From assembly GCA_030666075.1 (NCBI GenBank), contig DAOUYN010000037.1, positions 1 through 7,400 of the forward strand: DNA of 7,400 nt, given 5' to 3'. This stretch comes from Actinomycetes bacterium. Its GTDB lineage: Bacteria; Actinomycetota; Aquicultoria; CAJVYJ01; JAUVQD01. The notes beneath the pieces were generated by a model. The model saw nothing but the letters and a program-made list of their open reading frames with translations. It did not search any database and was not told the origin of the DNA. A program made the translations under genes and the position numbers. Shown here piece after piece: positions 1 through 4,445 of this stretch. Positions within the stretch are counted from its first letter, which is position 1, and every line of letters starts with the position of its first letter.

Positions 1-1
1 T

Positions 2-307
2 GTCATTAAACGAATCGACTTTCCCTGGCCGGTCGTGCAGGCTGCTTGCCAGCACCACGAAAGACTGGACGGCTCCGGTTATCCCAATGGACTCAGGGGT
101 GACGGGATAATCCTGGAAGCACGGATTCTAGCGGTAGCGGACGTCATGGAAGCGATGACCTCGCGGCGTGCGTATCGGGCAGCCATGAGCCTTGACGATG
201 CCCTCGAAGAGATCTGTGTGGCCTCTGCGGCGCTGTTCGATCCTCGAGTAGCGGAAGCTTGTCGAGTCCTGTTCAAAGAGAAGATCTTTAATTTCTCCAG
301 CATTTAA
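2..307 (+). CDS. HD-GYP domain protein, C-terminal part (5' end outside window)
   Basis: This is the last 101 residues of an HD-GYP domain protein, a family whose active members hydrolyse the second messenger cyclic di-GMP in the cytoplasm or at the membrane. The reading frame is open from base 2 to a TAA stop at 305-307, so the start and any sensor domain lie upstream of the window. Directly visible is the GYP signature HHERLDGSGYP (about residues 18-28 of the visible part), followed by the conserved ARILAVADVMEAMTSRRAYR block. The latter carries a Glu where the family often has Asp (VADxxDAMTS). The end, LFDPRVAEACRVLF, matches the usual terminal helix. The HD metal-binding half is not in the window, so catalytic competence cannot be judged. 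A GTG at 35 is only an internal codon, since the homology extends upstream of it. No clear terminator follows. The next gene is a separate metabolic operon and I see no functional link. Confidence 0.9.
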   Translation, partial: VIKRIDFPWPVVQAACQHHERLDGSGYPNGLRGDGIILEARILAVADVMEAMTSRRAYRAAMSLDDALEEICVASAALFDPRVAEACRVLFKEKIFNFSSI

Positions 308-356
308 TCTGCCCGTCGCGTTGCTCGTCTTTATTAATGGTCTCGCTCGGCTTCGC

Positions 357-385
357 TTGAAAATGGGGAAACTATATAGTACAAA
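357..385 (+). promoter_or_regulatory. Candidate sigma-70-type promoter for the por operon
   Basis: TTGAAA (357-362, 5 of 6 to the -35 consensus) and TACAAA (380-385, 4 of 6 to the -10 consensus) are separated by 17 bases, the preferred spacing. Transcription would start near 392, leaving a leader of about 120 bases before porG. This placement would exclude the 5' arm of the 360-368/457-465 inverted repeat from the RNA. The promoter call and a full outer stem are therefore mutually exclusive unless another promoter lies further upstream. Confidence 0.35.
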
Positions 386-505
386 TGTTTCTCGCGCATT
401 CTAGCGCGCTTATAGAACAAGTCAGAGCTTGCCCAGGACTTCGCTTAGAAGTACGGCCCCATTTTTACTGTTCATCATGGGTCGGAATGGGTGTCGGAAA
501 GATGC

Positions 506-513
506 GAGGTGAG
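506..513 (+). promoter_or_regulatory. Ribosome binding site deciding the porG start
   Basis: GAGGTGAG lies just before ATG 515, with 5 bases between GAGG and the ATG. The alternative in-frame GTG at 491 has only a weak GGAA upstream. The family-typical N-terminus (a few residues before the GRGGQG loop) also fits ATG 515. Confidence 0.7.
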
Positions 514-514
514 T

Positions 515-1087
515 ATGGACAATCTAACTGAGATAAGGTGGCATGGGCGCGGCGGCCAAGGCGCGGTGACGGCGGCCAAACTGACGGCCGAAGCGGCTCT
601 CAAGCTCGACCAGTATTTTCAGGCGTCGCCTGAGTATGGTCCGGAGCGGATGGGTGCCCCGATCCAAGCCTTCACGCGGATCAGCCCGGAGCCCATCAAT
701 ATCCACTGTAATGTGACCAGCCCCGGGATCGTCGCGGTCCTGGATCCAACCCTGCTGGCGGTCGTCGATGTGACGCAAGGGATGCCCGACGATGGAGTAT
801 TGGTCATCAATTCGGAGATGTCCCCGGCAGAGGTCCGGGCGGCAAACAACTATGAAAAACAAAAGATCTTCACGGTAGACGCCTCTAAGATAGCGGCAGA
901 ATGTATCGGGCGGGCGATACCGAATACACCGATGTTGGGGGCGATGCTTAAAGCGACCCACATCATGGATGTAGAAAAAGTCGCCGAGCATATTCGCGCT
1001 TCCTTCGGTAAGAAGTTCAGTCAGGAGATCATCGACGGAAACGTGGAGGCGCTCACGCGGGCGTACGCGGAGGTGCAATCAGAGTGA
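515..1087 (+). CDS. porG: Pyruvate:ferredoxin oxidoreductase, gamma subunit
   Basis: This is the gamma subunit of the four-subunit 2-oxoacid:ferredoxin oxidoreductase, most likely acting on pyruvate (pyruvate + CoA + oxidised ferredoxin to acetyl-CoA + CO2 + reduced ferredoxin) in the cytoplasm. The 190-residue length is normal for a stand-alone gamma subunit. The N-terminus carries WHGRGGQGAVTAAK (residues 9-22), the hallmark glycine loop of this domain. EYGPERMGAP follows at about 41-50, also typical. I chose ATG 515 over the in-frame GTG at 491 because of the strong GAGGTGAG site. The stop TGA overlaps the GTG start of porD in the four bases GTGA, implying translational coupling. It is the first gene of the porG-porD-porA-porB operon. 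A relative specific for branched-chain 2-oxoacids cannot be fully excluded from this subunit alone, but the alpha subunit supports pyruvate. Confidence 0.92.
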   Translation: MDNLTEIRWHGRGGQGAVTAAKLTAEAALKLDQYFQASPEYGPERMGAPIQAFTRISPEPINIHCNVTSPGIVAVLDPTLLAVVDVTQGMPDDGVLVINSEMSPAEVRAANNYEKQKIFTVDASKIAAECIGRAIPNTPMLGAMLKATHIMDVEKVAEHIRASFGKKFSQEIIDGNVEALTRAYAEVQSE

Positions 1088-1386
1088 CTTGGGATATCAG
1101 CAACATCAAGAAATGGAAAGTCGGTGACCACCCGGCCGGGGTGACTATCCCCGAAGGTGGCACGGCGCACCAATATAAGACAGGCGGCTGGCGCTCCGAG
1201 AAGCCGGAATGGTTCGAGGATCGTTGCACGCACTGTATGATCTGTTGGATGTTTTGCCCCGATACTTCGATCGAGATCAAAGACGAAAAGATGGTAGGCA
1301 TTGATTTCGATCATTGCAAAGGATGCGGCATCTGCGCCGAAGAGTGCCCGGTCGATGCTATCGAAATGAACGAGGAGGAGAAATAA
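1084..1386 (+). CDS. porD: Pyruvate:ferredoxin oxidoreductase, delta subunit (2x[4Fe-4S] ferredoxin-like)
   Basis: This 100-residue ferredoxin-type subunit carries electrons from the catalytic centre to external ferredoxin. Two complete [4Fe-4S] motifs are visible: CTHCMICWMFCPD (Cys 48, 51, 54, 58) and CKGCGICAEECPV (Cys 78, 81, 84, 88). Each has the final Cys-Pro, so both clusters should be intact. The N-terminal extension containing GGTAHQYKTGGWRSEKPE is typical of PorD rather than of a free ferredoxin. The GTG start is supported by GGAGGTG at 1069-1075 with 8 bases of spacing. It also overlaps the porG stop as GTGA. The stop codon TAA shares its last A with the ATG of porA. Confidence 0.95.
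   Translation: MTWDISNIKKWKVGDHPAGVTIPEGGTAHQYKTGGWRSEKPEWFEDRCTHCMICWMFCPDTSIEIKDEKMVGIDFDHCKGCGICAEECPVDAIEMNEEEK
1372..1380 (+). promoter_or_regulatory. Strong ribosome binding site of porA
   Basis: GAGGAGGAG lies 5 bases before ATG 1386 and inside the last codons of porD. It rules out the longer reading of the alpha-subunit frame, which could begin at 1314 inside porD. Confidence 0.75.
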
Positions 1387-2570
1387 TGGCCAAGACAGTT
1401 GCTTTAACTGGAAACGTAGCTTGCGCGCAGGCGATGCGCCAAGCAGACCCCGATGTCGTTGCGGCCTATCCGATCACTCCCCAGACGACCATTGTCGAGG
1501 AGTTCTCCACGTATGTGGCCAACGGCCTGGTAAACACCGAGTACGTGACTGTTGAGAGCGAGCATAGCGCCATGAGCGCGAGCATCGGTGCTTCGGCGGC
1601 CGGCTCCCGGGTTATGACGGCCACCGCATCTCAGGGTCTGGCCCTGATGTGGGAAGAGCTGTATATCGCTTCAGCGTATCGGCTCCCGATCATCATGCAC
1701 AACGTCAATCGGACCTTGTCCGGCCCCATCAATATCCATTGCGACCATCAGGATTCGATGGGCGCCAGGGATTCAGGTTGGATCCAATTGTTCTGCGAGA
1801 ATGCTCAGGAGGCCTACGATACGACCCTGCAAGCGGTCCGCATCGCCGAAGATCATCGGGTCAAGTTGCCCGTCATGGTCTGCTTAGACGGTTTCATTAT
1901 CAGTCACGCCATCGATCGTCTCGATATCCTCGACGATGATGTGGCGGCTAAGTTCGTCGGGGAGTTCGATGCCCCGATCACGATGCTGGACGCGAACAAT
2001 CCGATCACCGTGGGTCCGTTCGACGGGCTCCACGGGTCCTTCTTTGAATTCCGTCGCGACCAGGAGCTGGCCACACTCGGCAGTGTGCCGGTCATTGAGG
2101 AAGTCGGCAAAGAGTACGGACAGATATCCGGGCGCGAATATGGTCTCTTTGAAGCATACAAGTTAGACGATGCCGAGGTCGCGATCGTCGTCCTCGGTTC
2201 GGCCGCGGGAACGACCCGGGTCGTTGTCGATAAGCTCCGGGAGTCTGGTATCAAAGCGGGCCTGCTTAAGTTGAGGAGTTTCCGGCCGTTTCCCGCCGAG
2301 CAGATCGCCGAGGCGTTGGCCGGTGTCAAAGCGGTGGCGGCGCTCGACCGCTCACTTTCGCCGGGAGCTATCGGGGCTCCTCTCTTTCAAGAGATCCGCT
2401 CGGCCCTCTACGATCAAGCTTCGCGGGTGCCGGTTATTAATTACATTTATGGCTTGGGCGGGCGCGATGTTTCCATGCCCAACCTAGAACAAGTCTTTAA
2501 CGACCTGAGCCAGGTAGCGAAGAGCGGGCAGACCGGTCCGGTCATCAGATACCTCGGGCTGAAGGAATAG
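1386..2570 (+). CDS. porA: Pyruvate:ferredoxin oxidoreductase, alpha subunit
   Basis: This 394-residue alpha subunit supplies the pyrimidine-binding half of the thiamine diphosphate site and much of the substrate pocket. Visible family blocks are YPITPQT (28-34), VESEHSAMS (56-64), TATASQGLALMWEE (78-91), NVNRTLSGPINIHCDHQDSMGARDSGW in the 106-132 region, the domain II GPFDGLHGSFFEFRRD stretch, EYGLFEAYKLDDAEVAIVVLGS, KLRSFRPFP and LDRSLSPG. By position and motif, Thr31, Glu59 and Arg109 correspond to the residues that contact pyruvate and the cofactor in the structurally known Desulfovibrio enzyme. This favours pyruvate over other 2-oxoacids. The ATG overlaps the porD stop (TAATG) and has the GAGGAGGAG site. 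Eight bases separate its stop from porB. Confidence 0.95.
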   Translation: MAKTVALTGNVACAQAMRQADPDVVAAYPITPQTTIVEEFSTYVANGLVNTEYVTVESEHSAMSASIGASAAGSRVMTATASQGLALMWEELYIASAYRLPIIMHNVNRTLSGPINIHCDHQDSMGARDSGWIQLFCENAQEAYDTTLQAVRIAEDHRVKLPVMVCLDGFIISHAIDRLDILDDDVAAKFVGEFDAPITMLDANNPITVGPFDGLHGSFFEFRRDQELATLGSVPVIEEVGKEYGQISGREYGLFEAYKLDDAEVAIVVLGSAAGTTRVVVDKLRESGIKAGLLKLRSFRPFPAEQIAEALAGVKAVAALDRSLSPGAIGAPLFQEIRSALYDQASRVPVINYIYGLGGRDVSMPNLEQVFNDLSQVAKSGQTGPVIRYLGLKE

Positions 2571-2578
2571 ATGACGAT

Positions 2579-3505
2579 ATGACAAGTCTAAGAGAACTGA
2601 CTCATAAAGAAGATTATCTGACCGGCGGACACCGGCTTTGCGCGGGATGCGGGCACTCCATCGCTACCCGGCAGATATTGATGGCTGCCGACAAGCCGGT
2701 GGTTGTCGGTTGCGCCACAGGATGTTTGGAAGTTTCTACGACGATCTACCCCTACACCGCCTGGAAGTGCAGCTTTATCCATAATGCGTTCGAGAATGCG
2801 GCGGCTACTATCAGCGGTGTCGAGGCGGCCTATAATGCCCTGCGCCGTCGCGGCAAAGTCGATAGCGAGTTCCGTTTCGTCGCCTTTGGCGGCGACGGCG
2901 GCACCTATGACATCGGTCTTCAGTCGCTCAGCGGGGCTTTGGAGCGGGGCCATAAGATGGTCTACGTCTGCCTCGACAACGGCGCGTATATGAACACCGG
3001 CATCCAGCGTTCCAGCGCTACGCCTAAGGGTGCGTGGACGACCACGACGCCGGTCGGCAAGGTCGAGTCCGGCAAACCGCAAAAGAGGAAAGACCTGACG
3101 GCTATCGTGGCGGCCCACGGTATCCCGTATGTGGCCCAGGCATCGATAAGCAACTGGAAAGATCTCCAGAGCAAGGCGACGAAGGCCTTCGCCGCTGATG
3201 GTCCGGCTTTCTTGAACGTGCTGAGCCCCTGTCCGCGTGGCTGGCGCTTTTCTTCCGATATGACCGTCAAGATGGCTAAAGCGGGCGTACAGACACGCTT
3301 TTGGCCGCTTTTTGAAGTCGAGAACGGTGAGTGGAAGCTGAACGTCAAGGTCCGCGACCCTAAGCCGATCGCCGACTGGCTGAAGCCCCAGGGGCGCTTC
3401 AAGCATCTTTTGGCCCCCGGAAATGAAGAGCTCCTGGCCGAGATACAGGCCGATGTCGACGCCAACTGGGACCGATTATTGCGCCGCTGCGGCGTCACTG
3501 AATAG
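2579..3505 (+). CDS. porB: Pyruvate:ferredoxin oxidoreductase, beta subunit
   Basis: This 308-residue beta subunit binds the diphosphate end of thiamine diphosphate and the proximal [4Fe-4S] cluster. Cluster ligands are visible as CAGCGH (Cys21, Cys24), Cys49 in GCATGCLE and Cys218 in SPCPRGW. The Cys24-to-Cys49 spacing is the same as in the single-chain Desulfovibrio enzyme. The thiamine diphosphate/Mg motif starts at GGDGGTYDIG (104-113) and ends at LDNGAYMNTG (132-141). The C-terminus is the usual beta-subunit tail and nothing is missing. An ATG at 2571 in another frame stops after three codons, so ATG 2579 is the start. Its nearest Shine-Dalgarno-like AAGGA (2562-2566) is rather far away (12 bases), which suggests coupling to porA translation. 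It is the last gene of the operon; a strong terminator follows. Confidence 0.95.
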   Translation: MTSLRELTHKEDYLTGGHRLCAGCGHSIATRQILMAADKPVVVGCATGCLEVSTTIYPYTAWKCSFIHNAFENAAATISGVEAAYNALRRRGKVDSEFRFVAFGGDGGTYDIGLQSLSGALERGHKMVYVCLDNGAYMNTGIQRSSATPKGAWTTTTPVGKVESGKPQKRKDLTAIVAAHGIPYVAQASISNWKDLQSKATKAFAADGPAFLNVLSPCPRGWRFSSDMTVKMAKAGVQTRFWPLFEVENGEWKLNVKVRDPKPIADWLKPQGRFKHLLAPGNEELLAEIQADVDANWDRLLRRCGVTE

Positions 3506-3538
3506 CTCTTTTTTCACTAACTACTAACTAAATATATA

Positions 3539-3587
3539 GGGACGCCCGCGAGAATCAGTTTTGAGAATCTTGTGGGCGTTCCTTTTT
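3539..3587 (+). terminator. Intrinsic terminator after porB
   Basis: GGGACGCCC (3539-3547) pairs with GGGCGTTCC (3574-3582) through nine pairs including one G-T. The stem extends inward through GCGAGA/TCTTGT (3548-3553 with 3568-3573, two G-T pairs). TTTTT (3583-3587) follows immediately. It ends the por operon and separates it from the small membrane-protein genes. Confidence 0.85.
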
Positions 3588-3631
3588 CAGCGTTTACCAT
3601 AGCGACCTGCGGGTACGTTCGAATTGTAGGG

Positions 3632-3641
3632 AAAGGGGTGA
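3632..3641 (+). promoter_or_regulatory. Ribosome binding site of first small membrane protein
   Basis: AAAGGGGTGA precedes ATG 3647, leaving 8 bases after the GGGG. The same ten bases sit at the same distance before the paralogous gene at 4026. This fixes both starts and shows that the leader was duplicated with the gene. Confidence 0.65.
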
Positions 3642-3646
3642 TGACG

Positions 3647-3958
3647 ATGAGAGAGCAGTATCGTCTCTTGCGAGTTATGGCGGTCATTCTTAAAGTTCTG
3701 GCCTGGCTGGCGGTAGCTGTGGCCGTATTCGTGAATACACTGCTGGCGGTAGGGCTGGCGCTTGTCGTGGCACCGCAAGCGGGAGCGTTTCTTGGGTTTG
3801 TGGCCGGTCTTAGCGCGTGGATCTTGCTGGCTGCGTATGCGTTGGTCATTTTCGGAACGCTTTATACGATTTCGGAATCGGTGTACCTCCTCTTCGATGT
3901 AAACGCGGAAGTACATTCGACCGAAGACAAGGTGAGGCAAATCAGGCCGGCGGCCTGA
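3647..3958 (+). CDS. Small two-helix membrane protein of unknown function (paralog 1)
   Basis: I do not recognise a characterised family. The 103-residue product begins with a short basic segment MREQYRLLR. It then has a long hydrophobic stretch (about 12-42), a short break near APQAG, a second hydrophobic stretch (about 46-73) and a charged tail ending RQIRPAA. It is therefore probably an inner-membrane protein with two transmembrane segments. It is clearly paralogous to the next gene: both share YR(L/I)LRxMAVxxKVLAW at the start and FGxLYxxSE followed by LLFD near the end. ATG 3647 is preferred over ATG 3641 because of the AAAGGGGTGA site. A GTG further upstream (3572) lies inside the terminator and is unlikely. 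No convincing promoter is visible between 3588 and 3631, so expression may depend on read-through or a non-standard promoter. The stop codon lies in a perfect inverted repeat. Confidence 0.8.
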   Translation: MREQYRLLRVMAVILKVLAWLAVAVAVFVNTLLAVGLALVVAPQAGAFLGFVAGLSAWILLAAYALVIFGTLYTISESVYLLFDVNAEVHSTEDKVRQIRPAA

Positions 3959-3963
3959 TTTGC
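3937..3963 (+). repeat. Perfect 13-bp inverted repeat over the stop codon of paralog 1
   Basis: GCAAATCAGGCCG (3937-3949) and CGGCCTGATTTGC (3951-3963) are exact reverse complements around a single G, giving a 12-bp stem with a 3-base loop in RNA. The TGA stop at 3956-3958 is in the 3' arm. The following GATTGTTTATCCGTTCTTT is T-rich but has no clean T run. It is therefore at best a leaky terminator; otherwise an mRNA-processing or stability hairpin, or a DNA-level operator. Confidence 0.7.
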
Positions 3964-4010
3964 GATTGTTTATCCGTTCTTTAGCGCGGGTAGCTTCATA
4001 ACGAAGAAAA

Positions 4011-4020
4011 AAAGGGGTGA
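4011..4020 (+). promoter_or_regulatory. Ribosome binding site of second small membrane protein
   Basis: AAAGGGGTGA precedes ATG 4026 with the same 8-base gap after GGGG as in the upstream paralog. The in-frame GTG at 4017 overlaps this site and is therefore rejected as the start. Confidence 0.65.
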
Positions 4021-4025
4021 GTGAA

Positions 4026-4334
4026 ATGGCGGAAAAATATCGGATATTGAGGACCATGGCCGTTGTTTATAAGGTCTTGGCTTGGGTGTCACTAGTGATA
4101 GGTATCGGAATGAGCATTGCGGCCTTAGCAGCTGGGAGCGTTATCGCCCAACAGCTAGGGGCAGCCGGTGCGGCCGGCGGAGGCTTCTTAGCATTCGTTG
4201 GGATACTTATCTATTCATTGGTAACTTTCGGTTCTCTGTACGCGCTCTCCGAGGGCATCTCACTGCTCTTTGATATCGAGTATCAGACCGAGACGACCAA
4301 GGATGAGATGCGCGACATCAAGAAAGCGGCCTAG
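4026..4334 (+). CDS. Small two-helix membrane protein of unknown function (paralog 2)
   Basis: This 102-residue protein is a tandem paralog of the preceding gene. It starts MAEKYRILRTMAVVYKVLAW, carries a hydrophobic stretch (about 12-41), a Gly/Ala-rich linker LGAAGAAGGGF (45-54) and a second hydrophobic stretch (about 55-75). It then has LYALSEGISLLFDIE and a charged tail ending DIKKAA. The layout suggests two transmembrane segments with a cytoplasmic-like charged C-terminus; orientation is not certain. Compared with paralog 1 the ends are well conserved, while the loop between the helices is longer and richer in glycine. That pattern fits a duplication followed by divergence. Small proteins of this general layout are widespread as hypothetical proteins in Gram-positive anaerobes, but I know of no assigned function. 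A strong terminator follows 22 bases after the stop. Confidence 0.82.
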   Translation: MAEKYRILRTMAVVYKVLAWVSLVIGIGMSIAALAAGSVIAQQLGAAGAAGGGFLAFVGILIYSLVTFGSLYALSEGISLLFDIEYQTETTKDEMRDIKKAA

Positions 4335-4356
4335 TAGGCTCAGAACAAGGACTTTT

Positions 4357-4382
4357 AAAGCGGCGCTTCGGCGCCGCTTTTT
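4357..4382 (+). terminator. Intrinsic terminator after the membrane-protein pair
   Basis: AAAGCGGCGC (4357-4366) pairs perfectly with GCGCCGCTTT (4371-4380) across a TTCG tetraloop. The stem leads into a five-T run (4378-4382) that begins in its last three bases. This is a textbook intrinsic terminator that isolates the upstream pair from lysC. Confidence 0.93.
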
Positions 4383-4383
4383 C

Positions 4384-4412
4384 TTGCCCGCTTTTTCTGG
4401 TGAAGGTACAAT
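4384..4412 (+). promoter_or_regulatory. Sigma-70-type promoter of lysC-asd
   Basis: TTGCCC (4384-4389, 4 of 6 to the -35 consensus) and TACAAT (4407-4412, 5 of 6 to the -10 consensus) are spaced 17 bases apart, directly after the terminator. Transcription would start near 4419, giving a leader of only about 27 bases. There is therefore no room for a lysine riboswitch. A 6-bp inverted repeat AACCAG/CTGGTT (4413-4418 with 4437-4442) surrounds the expected start and could be an operator; that is speculative. Confidence 0.55.
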
Positions 4413-4445
4413 AACCAGGTTGTCGACGCGAGATGACTGGTTGGT

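Larger units (their letters stand above)
308..514 (+). other. Non-coding leader of the por operon with nested inverted repeats
   Basis: No supported gene lies in this stretch. A 9-bp perfect inverted repeat, AAAATGGGG (360-368) with CCCCATTTT (457-465), encloses about 88 bases. A flanking G-T and T-A could extend it to 11 pairs. Inside are GTAC/GTAC (379-382 with 451-454), CGCGC/GCGCG (393-397 with 404-408) and AAGTC/GACTT (419-423 with 437-441), all nested without conflict. The outer 3' arm runs straight into five Ts (462-466). An alternative pairing CCCAT (458-462) with ATGGG (477-481) would compete with the outer stem. This resembles an attenuator or structured leader, but I cannot match it to any known riboswitch class. 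The function is inference. Confidence 0.4.

Noticed and set aside
491..514. Upstream GTG (491) as porG start
   Set aside because: It has a weak ribosome site. ATG 515 has GAGGTGAG at good spacing and gives the family-typical N-terminus.
308..514. Cyclic-di-GMP riboswitch suggested by the adjacent HD-GYP gene
   Set aside because: None of the conserved class I or class II motif blocks I know are visible, and proximity to the HD-GYP gene is not evidence.
1314..1385. N-terminal extension of porA into porD
   Set aside because: It is an out-of-frame reading of the porD ferredoxin motif. GAGGAGGAG and the family N-terminus fix the start at 1386.
3482..3494. GC-rich hairpin CGCCG/CGGCG near the end of porB as a terminator
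   Set aside because: It lies in coding sequence and no T run follows directly. The true terminator is at 3539-3587.
3572..3646. Longer N-terminus for the first small membrane protein
   Set aside because: The GTG at 3572 lies in the 3' arm of the terminator and the extension has no counterpart in the paralog. AAAGGGGTGA supports ATG 3647.
3587..4057. Antisense reading frames opposite the membrane-protein pair
   Set aside because: Their translations are basic and low in family-like features, and they run across the intergenic gap and hairpin. They are shadows of the sense genes.
4413..4445. Lysine riboswitch or T-box before lysC
   Set aside because: Only about 27 bases lie between the predicted transcription start and the ATG, far too short for either element.
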